A stretch of DNA of 63,065 bases from contig QAMW01000040.1 in the NCBI GenBank assembly GCA_003150235.1, positions 25,496 through 88,560 on the forward strand, read 5' to 3'. Position numbers and translations under genes: made by a program. The DNA comes from Bacteroidales bacterium. GTDB taxonomy: Bacteria > Bacteroidota > Bacteroidia > Bacteroidales > Muribaculaceae. Of the stretch, positions 42,418-50,835 are shown piece after piece. The notes under the pieces are model-generated. The model worked only from the letters and a program-made list of their open reading frames with translations, did not search any database and was not told the origin of the DNA. The first letter of the stretch is position 1, and every line of letters starts with the position of its first letter.

Positions 42418-42454
42418 AAAGAGAGAATGTATCAATTTGATACATTCTCTCTTT
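42418..42454. terminator. Bidirectional terminator after the phosphorylase gene
   Basis: Perfect 16-bp arms (AAAGAGAGAATGTATC and complement) with a five-base loop end in T runs on both strands. It separates the phosphorylase gene from the convergent 88-aa gene. Confidence 0.9.
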
Positions 42455-42459
42455 TGTTT

Positions 42460-42726
42460 TCAAGATCCCCCGAAAAGATACATAAGGAAAAATGTCAGGA
42501 TTATGATACTTAAGATAATGAGCCTCACCTGCGCTTCATTGGAAAGGGAAAATTTCGTGTCGTTCCGGTAGCTGTAATTGTCTGTCTCGCTTTTCGGTTT
42601 GTCGGCGGCCGGTTTTTGTACGGGAGGGGTATGATTCTTTTGTGCGATTTTATTATTGCGAACGATTTCAGTTACCATTCGATTTGTTATAATATCATCG
42701 ATGATTTTAGTATTGGCTCTGATCAT
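42460..42726 (-). CDS. Small tail-anchored membrane protein, hypothetical
   Basis: The 88-aa protein has a polar N-terminus (TKIIDDIITNRMVTEIVRNN), a Pro/Lys-rich linker (TPPVQKPAADKPKSETDN), and a single C-terminal membrane helix (LIILSIIILTFFLMYLF). The topology predicts that most of it faces the cytoplasm. Its start overlaps the stop of the acidic 109-aa gene by four bases (ATGA), so the two are coupled. No family is recognised. Confidence 0.7.
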   Translation of the reverse strand: MIRANTKIIDDIITNRMVTEIVRNNKIAQKNHTPPVQKPAADKPKSETDNYSYRNDTKFSLSNEAQVRLIILSIIILTFFLMYLFGGS

Positions 42727-43052
42727 GCGTTTTGCCTCTTGATTTTATGCCTGCATTGATAGTATGGTTCAGTATTGGGTTGAAGAGTCGTGAGCGTCTG
42801 TTTGAGGGCGTAAAGTTGCGCGCAGTAGTATCCTTTTTGCTCGGCTGCCTCTCTAAGTGAATTAGAATCGCTTCCTCTGTTTTGGTTGGTATCATTATAA
42901 TCTTCAGCAGCGTTATTTTCACTATAGTCTTCGTATTCCGGGTAACCTAAATATGGATTTTCTCCGGTAAATTGTTCGGCGGTGTAGTCGACCCACATAT
43001 TATGGTCGGGGTCCCAATTATAATTGCCATAGTCGTTATCATCATCGTACAT
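42723..43052 (-). CDS. Acidic, aromatic-rich small protein, hypothetical
   Basis: The 109-aa protein has a strongly acidic, tyrosine- and asparagine-rich first half (MYDDDNDYGNYNWDPDHN, then EYEDYSENNAAEDYND), probably disordered. A helical C-terminal half follows (LREAAEQKGYYCAQLYALKQTLTTL) with two Cys. Its own promoter is at 43076-43106. Being coupled to a tail-anchored partner, it may be recruited to the membrane, as inference. Nothing similar was recognised. Confidence 0.7.
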   Translation of the reverse strand: MYDDDNDYGNYNWDPDHNMWVDYTAEQFTGENPYLGYPEYEDYSENNAAEDYNDTNQNRGSDSNSLREAAEQKGYYCAQLYALKQTLTTLQPNTEPYYQCRHKIKRQNA

Positions 43053-43075
43053 GGTGTCAGGCTTTGGTTATAAAG

Positions 43076-43106
43076 CAAAGATAATCAAACTCATTGATGT
43101 CCGCAA
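43076..43106 (-). promoter_or_regulatory. Promoter of the two-gene small-protein operon
   Basis: On the minus strand TTG (43106-43104) lies 20 bases before TATCTTTG (43083-43076). The start codon of the 109-aa gene follows after 23 bases. Confidence 0.8.
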
Positions 43107-43118
43107 TGCCTGGATATA

Positions 43119-43162
43119 AAAATAAAGGGATGTGTCGCGCTTTGGACACATCCCTTTATTTT
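43119..43162 (-). terminator. Terminator of rplS
   Basis: Arms of 18 bp (43119-43136 and 43145-43162, core AAAGGGATGTGTC) pair perfectly around an eight-base loop, with AT-rich flanks on both sides. It lies 17 bases after the rplS stop. Confidence 0.9.
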
Positions 43163-43179
43163 ATCGGTTAAGAATAATC

Positions 43180-43545
43180 TTATTTTGCGTCTTTGTTTAC
43201 TACGCGGCGCTCTTTGATACGAGCCTTTTTGCCGGTAAGATTGCGCAGATAATAAAGCTTGGCGCGACGTACTTTACCATACTTGTTGACAGTGATTGAG
43301 TCGATAAACGGTGACTCGATGGGGAAGATACGCTCTACACCGATGTTATCGCTCATCTTGCGTACGGTGAAACGCTTCTTTGCGCCTTCGCCTGAGATGC
43401 GGATAACTACGCCACGGTACTGCTGGATACGCTCCTTGTTACCCTCTTTGATGCGGTATGCGACTGTGATGGTATCGCCGGGACCAAATTCGGGGTGCTG
43501 CTTGCCGGAGGCAAATGCTTCTTCAGCAACTTTAATCAAATCCAT
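43180..43545 (-). CDS. rplS: 50S ribosomal protein L19
   Basis: The 121-aa L19 lies at the 30S-50S interface. GDTITVAYRIKEGNKERIQQYRGVVIRI is followed by RFTVRKMSDNIGVERIFPIESPFID and KVRRAKLYYLRNLTGKKARIKER, all textbook L19 blocks. The gene stands alone here, not with rimM-trmD, although rimM is present at 56.8 kb. It has a perfect promoter and a strong terminator. Confidence 0.99.
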   Translation of the reverse strand: MDLIKVAEEAFASGKQHPEFGPGDTITVAYRIKEGNKERIQQYRGVVIRISGEGAKKRFTVRKMSDNIGVERIFPIESPFIDSITVNKYGKVRRAKLYYLRNLTGKKARIKERRVVNKDAK

Positions 43546-43623
43546 TTTTAATCAAATATTAAAATGTTAATAATACGCAATATAGCAAGCTGCTTGTCTT
43601 GCCAGAGATTACGAAAAGCGGTG

Positions 43624-43655
43624 CAAAATTAGCGATTATTTCGTTACCTGCCAAA
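43624..43655 (-). promoter_or_regulatory. Promoter of rplS
   Basis: On the minus strand TTTG (43655-43652) lies 20 bases before TAATTTTG (43631-43624). The leader is about 70 bases, long enough for a structured control element, though none was recognised. Confidence 0.85.
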
Positions 43656-43758
43656 CTATTTCGCCTTATTCTTTGCAAAAAAATCATTTTTCGGGGGTGA
43701 CCAAGTGATTATATGATTCTTATCATCATAACAATTCCCGTCATAAACCGAGATTAGA

Positions 43759-45795
43759 TTATTTACCCGTGCCAAAACGCGAGGTGTCAATATCTGCGTC
43801 TTTGGGCTTAAAACCGTTGAATCGCCAGATAAATGTCAGTTTAAGATTACGGGTCATATCCCTCACTTTCATTCGATAGTCCTGACCGGCATGATTGATA
43901 GTCATGGTCGGCGACCATTTATTGAATATGTCATCAGCCTTCAGGTCAAATTCGCAACTGCGGCTCTTCCCGAATTGCCATTTGATACCGGCATCAACTT
44001 TCCAAATACTTGAAAGGTCGGCAATTCCTTGCAGTGACGGTGATATGTAACTGAAATCAACAGACAACGATACAGGACAATTCTGACTGAACTTAAAAGA
44101 GTTGCTGAGAGAACCGTAGAAAATCCATTTGCTATTGTCGAAACTTATGTCATGGAAATTATCGGCTTTTTCTCGTTGTTTGAATATGTTGGCAGTTGCT
44201 GATGCGTTCCAGATGTAACTGACACCGAAAGGTGCATAGAGGTTAAGTCCAATCACCCGCTTGTAGTTCATGTTTATGGTCTGATAGATAAGATTGAGAG
44301 CTTCGGGCGATTGATATGGTAATTGGACAGTCGCCTTATCGCCATACTGAAAATAGAGTGTCGCCACATATTTCTGTCTTAGGATATAATTGAATTGTGC
44401 ATCGTATTGAATATATGGCTGTAATTCCGGATTACCTGTTACTGTCGAGTAGTCATTGATGTAGCTTGTCCCGCCATGAAGCTCCCAATATGAAGGATAG
44501 ATGCGTTGGGTGCTGAGATTAAGCTGGAATATGCTTTTCGGTGTCTTGTTGTAAGTTGCCCCGAGTTGAGGAACGAAATTCCAGTTGTGCTGATATTTAT
44601 TGTGATAATATTCTCCTTTTGCCGATGCATTGAAAGATAGACCCCAGTCAAGCGACCGCTGTGTGCCGACATAGAAACTTGCTACATCTTCGTTGAAACA
44701 ATCATCGAAATCAGGAGTGCCGGATATTCCGTAATGTTGCGAACTGTGGTCTTCCGAGTGCTGATACTCCGCGCCATAGCTCAGTTGCCATTTGCCGAAC
44801 TGATGCTGTTGGTCGATATATAAATGCCATCGGTCTATTGCTTGCCGGTTTTCCGAGCCAAGCAGATAATCGGCATCCTTAAACAATGACTGGGAACGAT
44901 TCTCGGAATAGCTGGTATAGTCACCGCCTACAGTCATGCCAAATGGGGCTGTGTAACGTAGGGCAACATTATGATAGCCTACCGGTGACAACATGTTGTA
45001 TGCGTTTGTAAAATTGCCCGACGTCCCGGATGAGAGTCCCCAACTCTTTGAATCGGAGATTATCTGACCGTTGTAAGTGAGTTTGAGCGTTTTCCATGAC
45101 GCAGACGCAAATATGGTATTGCTCCAGTTCTGACCAATGCGGCGCATATCATCCTCAATCATGGTCCGCTTACCGTTGTAAAGATGATTCGACCATGTTT
45201 CTTCTCGAGTCCACGACTTAGTTCGGGAAAGCCCATAGTTGAGGTCAAAAGTCCAGTCCTTTAATGCGTATGTCGCTGCAAGTCCACCGCCATACGAGCC
45301 ATAGTGTGCCTGATTGTATCCGGCTCTGACTTGTCCCTGCAAGCCATCAAGAGGTGTAGGAGTCTTCAGAACCACGTTGATTACTGCACCGTTGACATGA
45401 TACTTAGGAGGAGCCGAATACATGATTTCGACATTTTTCAGCCTGTCAACAGGCGTGGTATAAAGGAGCTGATACAGATTCTGGAGCGGCATATTGGTCA
45501 GCTCACCATTGAGAATAATGGTGACATTAGAGGCTCCGGTAAGCCATATCATACCATTATTGTTCGCAACACCGGGCATATAGCCAAGGGCTTCAAGAAT
45601 GTTTGTAACAGGCTTATCATTAACTATTGCAGGAAGGTCAATGACCATTACGCCCTCATCGCTCCTAATCTGCGGTTTCTCTCCTCTTACAACAACCTCA
45701 TTGAGTTGCCGGGCGGAGATTGTATCAAGGGATTCCGTCTGTGCATAAGCTGTTGCGCTATGTAGAATCGTTATGAAAAATAATGCTTTTCTCAT
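43759..45795 (-). CDS. Outer membrane beta-barrel protein (TonB-receptor-like, OMP_b-brl_3)
   Basis: The 678-aa protein starts with a signal peptide (MRKALFFITILHSATAYAQ). A plug-like domain follows (LNEVVVRGEKPQIRSDEGVMVIDLPA, then GYMPGVANNNGMIWLTGASNVTIILNGEL) and then a large barrel ending FIWRFNGF plus a short tail. It lacks the usual N-terminal CarboxypepD_reg-like domain; such proteins form the PF14905 outer-membrane family. ATG 45795 is preferred because the -7 motif at 45817-45824 overlaps the longer frame. It is divergent from a histidine kinase/response regulator pair that may control it, as inference. Confidence 0.88.
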   Translation of the reverse strand: MRKALFFITILHSATAYAQTESLDTISARQLNEVVVRGEKPQIRSDEGVMVIDLPAIVNDKPVTNILEALGYMPGVANNNGMIWLTGASNVTIILNGELTNMPLQNLYQLLYTTPVDRLKNVEIMYSAPPKYHVNGAVINVVLKTPTPLDGLQGQVRAGYNQAHYGSYGGGLAATYALKDWTFDLNYGLSRTKSWTREETWSNHLYNGKRTMIEDDMRRIGQNWSNTIFASASWKTLKLTYNGQIISDSKSWGLSSGTSGNFTNAYNMLSPVGYHNVALRYTAPFGMTVGGDYTSYSENRSQSLFKDADYLLGSENRQAIDRWHLYIDQQHQFGKWQLSYGAEYQHSEDHSSQHYGISGTPDFDDCFNEDVASFYVGTQRSLDWGLSFNASAKGEYYHNKYQHNWNFVPQLGATYNKTPKSIFQLNLSTQRIYPSYWELHGGTSYINDYSTVTGNPELQPYIQYDAQFNYILRQKYVATLYFQYGDKATVQLPYQSPEALNLIYQTINMNYKRVIGLNLYAPFGVSYIWNASATANIFKQREKADNFHDISFDNSKWIFYGSLSNSFKFSQNCPVSLSVDFSYISPSLQGIADLSSIWKVDAGIKWQFGKSRSCEFDLKADDIFNKWSPTMTINHAGQDYRMKVRDMTRNLKLTFIWRFNGFKPKDADIDTSRFGTGK

Positions 45796-45816
45796 TACTG
45801 TATTGTTTTTCTGAGG

Positions 45817-45824
45817 CAAAGTTA
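45817..45824 (-). promoter_or_regulatory. -7 element of the OMP beta-barrel gene
   Basis: TAACTTTG on the minus strand lies about 20 bases upstream of the start at 45795; the matching -33 box is unclear. Confidence 0.5.
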
Positions 45825-45945
45825 GATTGGCTAACATACTCAGTTTTCGTAATCAACCTTATTTAGTCTTAATCACTCCCTTATTTAGTCTTAAATTGAA
45901 CTGACTTAACCGCTTGTATGGCGGATTATTAGTAATTTTACTGCC

Positions 45946-47370
45946 ATGAAACGCTTTAGGACAATATCTATCACGTTTATTTTTGTCATTGCAGTCATTT
46001 TCGGCTGCAATGTCTATTATCTCATATCTCTTTATAATTCGATAAGAGCCAATGTTGAACGAGATGTGATGACAGCTTTGGCTGACGCCGATATTGACGA
46101 CATGTGGGAACGTGCTGACCGTGCTAATCGTGCCGCAATAGCAGCTAAAAAAGCTTATCTTGAAAACGGCGACTCAATTATAGAAGGTCATGGTCAGGTT
46201 TCCGGTGTAAAGGATGAGGATGGAAACTTTGTGACAACTTCCCAAAGCAGTAAAGGTGAGACCCGTGTAAACAAGACCCCTTTACGGCGCGATCGGTCAT
46301 ATACCAATCAGATGGTCAACGATATGAGTCATCAGATGCATGAGACTATGGATCCGGTTGTCGACTTTAACGTGTCTATTATGGACAGTATAATGCTGGA
46401 ACGTCTCGCTGACCGCCATATATATCCGGATTTTGTAGCCGTAGAGATTATCAACTCAAGTGAGGATGTAATAAGAGGTAATAGCCATATTCCTGAGAAC
46501 CGTGCAGGATACGATGTCTTTTCGCTATGCTTTAATCCGGAATCGGATATGTATTATCGTGCATATATGACGCCGCTTACCCGTCATATATTGTCGCAGA
46601 TGCTTGGAGTCATTGTCACGGTCTTTCTTCTGATGACATCGTTTACTCTGGCGTTTTGGTATTTATTTCGTACAGTTTCACGACTACGGACCATTGAAGA
46701 AATGAAGGATGATTTTGTAAGCAATATGACCCATGAGTTGAAAACGCCGATTGCGATAGCATATTCCGCCAGTGACGCTCTGATTAATTACGATACAGCC
46801 AACGACCCCGCCAAAAAGACAAAATATCTGATGATTGCAAACAAGCAGCTTAAACGGCTCGGAGAACTAGTAGAGAATATCCTTGCGATGAGTATGGAGC
46901 GGCGAAAAACCATGAAACTCCAACCGGAGACAATTCAATTACAGCCGTTTGTTGAGGAAATAGCTGCCGCTCAGCGTATGAGAGGTGAAAAGGAGATAAC
47001 AATTAATGTAAGTGTTGATGATGATGTTTCGATAGAAGCAGATAAAGAGCATCTATCAAATATACTGAATAATTTGATAGATAATGCAATCAAATACTCA
47101 CGTGATAGTGTTGCTATAACTATCTCAGGTAATGAAAAAGAAATCTCAGTCGCAGACAACGGTATCGGCATCCCCGCCAAGTCCATGCCGTATCTGTTTA
47201 ACAAGTTTTATCGTGTACCTCACGGTAACCGGCAGGATGTCAGAGGGTACGGTATAGGGTTATACTATGTGAAGAGCATACTTGGTAAAATGGGGTGGAA
47301 CATTGATGTCAAGAGCAAAGAAAAAGAAGGCTCGGTATTCACAATCAAAATCAGCAACGATGGGCAATAA
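45946..47370 (+). CDS. Sensor histidine kinase
   Basis: The 474-aa kinase has membrane helices at about residues 8-30 and 213-238, bracketing a periplasmic sensor region of about 180 residues. The dimerisation box VSNMTHELKTPIAIA follows (His about 263), then the N box (NNLIDNAIKYS, about 368) and G boxes (VADNGIGIP, then GYGIGLYYVKSIL). No HAMP domain is obvious. The stop overlaps the response regulator start by 11 bases. The partner signal is unknown; adjacency to the divergent outer-membrane protein suggests an envelope cue. Confidence 0.96.
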   Translation: MKRFRTISITFIFVIAVIFGCNVYYLISLYNSIRANVERDVMTALADADIDDMWERADRANRAAIAAKKAYLENGDSIIEGHGQVSGVKDEDGNFVTTSQSSKGETRVNKTPLRRDRSYTNQMVNDMSHQMHETMDPVVDFNVSIMDSIMLERLADRHIYPDFVAVEIINSSEDVIRGNSHIPENRAGYDVFSLCFNPESDMYYRAYMTPLTRHILSQMLGVIVTVFLLMTSFTLAFWYLFRTVSRLRTIEEMKDDFVSNMTHELKTPIAIAYSASDALINYDTANDPAKKTKYLMIANKQLKRLGELVENILAMSMERRKTMKLQPETIQLQPFVEEIAAAQRMRGEKEITINVSVDDDVSIEADKEHLSNILNNLIDNAIKYSRDSVAITISGNEKEISVADNGIGIPAKSMPYLFNKFYRVPHGNRQDVRGYGIGLYYVKSILGKMGWNIDVKSKEKEGSVFTIKISNDGQ

Positions 47371-48049
47371 GATATTATTTGTTGAGGATGAAGAAGATCT
47401 CACTCTGATTGTCGCCGACACATTGCGCGGACAGGGATATGAGGTCATCAGTGCTACTGATGGCGCCTTCGGGCTTGAGAGATTCAAGTCCGAGGGCGCT
47501 GATATTGTCGTGGCGGATGTCATGATGCCTAAAATGGATGGCTTTTCGATGGCGAAAGAGATAAGGAAGTTATCGCCGACAGTTCCGCTGCTCTTCCTCA
47601 CAGCCAAAAGCACGATTGATGATGTTGAAGAGGGATTTGAAATCGGAGCCAATGACTATCTCAAGAAACCATTTGAACTTCGAGAGTTGATAGTGAGGAT
47701 AAAGGCTCTGCTTCGCCGATACGATACCAACCGGGAAGATTTAAAATTCTCACTCGGCAGGTATATATTCAATATCAGTACCCAAACGCTTTCACTGGAA
47801 GGACGAAGTGTACTGTTGTCGCACTTCGAATCCAAGTTGCTTGAACGATTAGTGACCAATATTGGAAAAACAGTAGATGCGTCGGAACTGATGATTGCCG
47901 TGTGGCAGCGCGATGAACCAAGCAATCGCAACTCTCTCCACGGTTATATCCATAAGCTACGCCGGGCATTACGCCAAGACCAGTCAATTTCTATTATAAA
48001 CCAACGTGGATTTGGGTATATGCTTGTTGTCCAAGATTTTCATCGTTAA
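47360..48049 (+). CDS. Response regulator, OmpR/PhoB family
   Basis: The 229-aa protein has a receiver domain (ILFVEDEEDLTLIVADTL, acceptor Asp in VVADVMMPKMDGF, Thr in LFLTAKS, Lys in LKKPFELREL) and a winged-helix DNA-binding domain (residues about 130-228, ending NSLHGYIHKLRRAL and INQRGFGYML). It is the cognate partner of the overlapping kinase. ATG 47360 gives the normal N-terminus; the longer frame upstream is inside the kinase gene. Confidence 0.96.
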   Translation: MGNKILFVEDEEDLTLIVADTLRGQGYEVISATDGAFGLERFKSEGADIVVADVMMPKMDGFSMAKEIRKLSPTVPLLFLTAKSTIDDVEEGFEIGANDYLKKPFELRELIVRIKALLRRYDTNREDLKFSLGRYIFNISTQTLSLEGRSVLLSHFESKLLERLVTNIGKTVDASELMIAVWQRDEPSNRNSLHGYIHKLRRALRQDQSISIINQRGFGYMLVVQDFHR

Positions 48050-48095
48050 TCTCGAATGATTTCGGAGCGCGGTTGGAGGGTGAGGAGCGTGGCTT

Positions 48096-49799
48096 TTACC
48101 ATGCAGGAGCAATCACCGCGACATTATTTTCATAGACGGGAAATGTGACGGTGCCGTTTGTGACGGTTGCCATGTTGCCGGTGCATAGGTCAGTAAGATG
48201 TGTACCGTCGGGAAAGAACGGGGATACGACAATGGGTTGTTTCTCAATAGGTCGTACCCTGATTATCAATCGGTCATTCTTATATTCGCGGTAACATGTG
48301 TGGGTGTCTATGGTGGTCTGTCTCCCTTTTCCGATTGCCGGATGAGTGTTCCTGATTTTGCCGAGCTTTTGGAAGTGTTTTAACTGCAGTGTGTCCACAT
48401 CGTCCCAGTCCATATCGGAGCGGAATGCCTGGTCACTGTCCACGTTTAACCGCGCGTCGTTTAGTTTTCTGCCTGTCTCATCGCCATAAAACACTTGTGA
48501 CACTCCGGGCGAAAGGAGCAGTGTAGTTGCGCAGTCTATCATGTTTGACATGTCGGCGTCGCGGTGATAGGAGTTGTTGAGATAGCTGAACGGATGCCAG
48601 TCGGGATGAGCCTGTACACTGTCGGCATACGCTTGCCAGGTATAGACTATTCCATCCAAATCACCATGTTTGGGCAGAAAGAAATTCACCATGCTTGAAA
48701 AACCTGCGCCAGCATATTCGGGTTTGTAGTCGATGCCGGCATTGTCAAAGTCACCTGTCATGTAAAAACGGTCGGTCCATTTCGATGCCGGGCATTCCGG
48801 GTGATTGTCGCGCCATTTTTCAAGAGCGGCGTTGCATGCTTCATTAAGTTCTTTCCAACGGTTCAGGTGTACATTTTCTACAATGTCGCAACGGAATCCG
48901 TCAATGCCAAACTCCTCGACCCATGACGATATCCACGCGATGACATATTGTATCGGACTCCAATTCCGGTCTTTGCGCAATTCTCTTGCCGATGGGTTGA
49001 CCCATGCATCGTTGCTTTTTCCCACTCTTTTCCACTTACGCTTTAAAAAGTCCGGGATTTTTACCGGCTCATTGCTTTCATCCTTAAAATCGGGCATCCC
49101 GAAAAGAGTGGCTTGGAGCGGATTTGACTCATCCCAACCCTCGTCGGGCATACGTATCCATCCGCGGTCATACCATCCTTTCCATTCAATACGACCCTCA
49201 AAGAATTTGTCAAAACTCCAGTCGCGTATATGCCCGGCGGCTTCCTGCTCGGTCAGTCCGGTATCGGCGAATCCCAGCTGAACGGCATCCAGCAGAGTGG
49301 GGTAGCCCGGGTCATTGAGATTGGCTCCGAGCATCACTCTTATGCCCTGGCGGTGAAGTTCATCTACAAGGCTACGAAATTCCTCTACTGTGCCGTAGTT
49401 CTTGTCAATCTGGGTATAATCGAGCGGATAGTATCCATGGTAGCCGTAATGAGGAAAATCGTTGACAGAGCCACTCCCCGACATCCATCCATGTATCTGC
49501 TCATAGACATCGGTCATCCACACCACGTCGATACCAAGCTCTTTGAAATATCCCTCCCCGGCTTTTTGCAGCATGCCTTTGAAGTCGCCTCCGTGAAATG
49601 TCGCTGCATTGAGACGCTCGCTCCCATAGTCGGTTATACGACCGTAATTTATATCATTACTTGGGTCACCATTGGCAAAACGGTCAGTGATTACAAAATA
49701 GACATTGGCGTTGCCCCAGTCAAAATCGGGTTTCGGTTCGGCTTTTATTGATTGTAAACCGATGATACTTAATAGAAGAAATAAATGTGACTTTTTCAT
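48096..49799 (-). CDS. GH13 alpha-amylase family protein, altered catalytic motifs
   Basis: A signal peptide (MKKSHLFLLLSIIGLQSIKA) sends this 567-aa protein to the periplasm. The GH13 barrel is clear: NVYFVITDRFANGDPSND, GYHGYYPLDYTQID, and the nucleophile region GIDGFRCDIVENV (Asp about 303). The acid/base region reads FYMTGDFDNAG, where family members normally have Glu (TGE). The third-acid region reads NNSYHRDADMSNM instead of the usual SSHD. The final part is beta-rich. It may be a weak, altered or glycan-binding enzyme. It has its own promoter and is convergent with the response regulator gene. Confidence 0.88.
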   Translation of the reverse strand: MKKSHLFLLLSIIGLQSIKAEPKPDFDWGNANVYFVITDRFANGDPSNDINYGRITDYGSERLNAATFHGGDFKGMLQKAGEGYFKELGIDVVWMTDVYEQIHGWMSGSGSVNDFPHYGYHGYYPLDYTQIDKNYGTVEEFRSLVDELHRQGIRVMLGANLNDPGYPTLLDAVQLGFADTGLTEQEAAGHIRDWSFDKFFEGRIEWKGWYDRGWIRMPDEGWDESNPLQATLFGMPDFKDESNEPVKIPDFLKRKWKRVGKSNDAWVNPSARELRKDRNWSPIQYVIAWISSWVEEFGIDGFRCDIVENVHLNRWKELNEACNAALEKWRDNHPECPASKWTDRFYMTGDFDNAGIDYKPEYAGAGFSSMVNFFLPKHGDLDGIVYTWQAYADSVQAHPDWHPFSYLNNSYHRDADMSNMIDCATTLLLSPGVSQVFYGDETGRKLNDARLNVDSDQAFRSDMDWDDVDTLQLKHFQKLGKIRNTHPAIGKGRQTTIDTHTCYREYKNDRLIIRVRPIEKQPIVVSPFFPDGTHLTDLCTGNMATVTNGTVTFPVYENNVAVIAPAW

Positions 49800-49817
49800 T
49801 GCAAAATAATTTTTCTG

Positions 49818-49849
49818 CAAAATTAACTTGCAATGCCGCTATCAGTCAA
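49818..49849 (-). promoter_or_regulatory. Promoter of the amylase-like gene
   Basis: On the minus strand TTG (49849-49847) lies 21 bases before TAATTTTG (49825-49818), and the start at 49799 is 18 bases further. Confidence 0.75.
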
Positions 49850-49866
49850 TACTGATTTATAACCAT

Positions 49867-49921
49867 AAGTAACTCTTAAAAATACTTCATAATTATATAT
49901 CAGCTAATTTTTGCGAGTTAC
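49867..49921. repeat. MITE-like element, internally deleted copy
   Basis: The 55-bp unit joins the left 17 bp (AAGTAACTCTTAAAAAT) to the right about 43 bp of the 192-bp copy at 14372-14563, all identical. About 137 internal bases are missing. It lies between the amylase promoter and the end of the LuxR-type gene and could also fold as a terminator hairpin. Confidence 0.7.
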
Positions 49922-49929
49922 ATGACAGA

Positions 49930-50703
49930 CTATAACAACTTCATTAGCGAAGCGGCATGTATTGCTTCTATCGTGCTTCCGACGCTTAGTTTTTCAATGA
50001 TATTCTGGCGGTGACGATTGACGGTATGGATGCTGATTTTCAGTATGTCGGCAATCTGTTTGCTCGGTTTGCCGTCACGTATCAAGGTGAGTATCTCTTT
50101 TTCCCTGACAGTAAGCACGTTGGTGCGTCGTCCTTCATTGTGGATTGCTATAGTTTCTCCGGTAGAGTTGTTTACTATATGTGGTTCTATGCCGTTGCCG
50201 TTTTTCAGTGTTGCCGACAAGTCATAACAGCAGAGAATGAGCCATATTTTCCCGGCGGGTGAAGTGCGCAGGATTTGAGTGGAGTTGGTTACAGGAATGT
50301 AACTTCCTGCCGCATTCTTTATCCTTATGGTGCACGAAGCTTTGAATCTTACTTTATCCGTGCCATCAAGAGAGTTGACATGCTTGAAAAATTCGTATTC
50401 CAACATTCGTTTATCAACGAGGTCTTCGGGATGCAGCCGGGCATATATCATATCCTCGTCGCTTGATGCTACTTCTTCATGCATATTGTTGGCGGTTGTG
50501 ATGCCTAAGACCCGGCAAAATCCGCCCCCGATTATATGGCATAGGTCGGCTGCGGCATCAGTGATGACGCAACAACAGTTATTGACTGAGGTGAATGTCA
50601 TTATGCGCTCTATCTCCCTGTTCACTATTTCCGGGTCAAGATGCTCTTCATTGAGCCGTTGGCTTGCATATATGGCATTAAGTTCTTTCCTTAGTATGTC
50701 CAT
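49930..50703 (-). CDS. LuxR-type transcriptional regulator with PAS-like sensor
   Basis: The 257-aa protein has a PAS-like sensor region (about residues 35-170: FTSVNNCCCVITDAAADLCH, ARLHPEDLVDKRMLEYEF, then FKASCTIRIKNAAGSYIPVTN) and a C-terminal LuxR helix-turn-helix (TVREKEILTLIRDGKPSKQI then HTVNRHRQNIIEKL). Such free-standing PAS-LuxR proteins are common in Bacteroidales; targets are unknown. It is divergent from proS. Two adjacent Cys pairs at residues 42-44 could bind a ligand or metal, but this is not established. Confidence 0.88.
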   Translation of the reverse strand: MDILRKELNAIYASQRLNEEHLDPEIVNREIERIMTFTSVNNCCCVITDAAADLCHIIGGGFCRVLGITTANNMHEEVASSDEDMIYARLHPEDLVDKRMLEYEFFKHVNSLDGTDKVRFKASCTIRIKNAAGSYIPVTNSTQILRTSPAGKIWLILCCYDLSATLKNGNGIEPHIVNNSTGETIAIHNEGRRTNVLTVREKEILTLIRDGKPSKQIADILKISIHTVNRHRQNIIEKLSVGSTIEAIHAASLMKLL

Positions 50704-50761
50704 ATCTCATCTTTTTGTCGCGATTAGATAGCGGTTGGCGCGTAAAGTTACCAAAAATTCG

Positions 50762-50792
50762 TTGTGTATGTGGGTGCTTTTGAGTAATTTTG
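50762..50792 (+). promoter_or_regulatory. Promoter of proS
   Basis: TTG (50762-50764) lies 20 bases before TAATTTTG (50785-50792); the ATG at 50836 follows after 43 bases. Confidence 0.75.
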
Positions 50793-50835
50793 CACGATAA
50801 ATCAAATATAAAGAACGTAATAATATAATTTTGCT

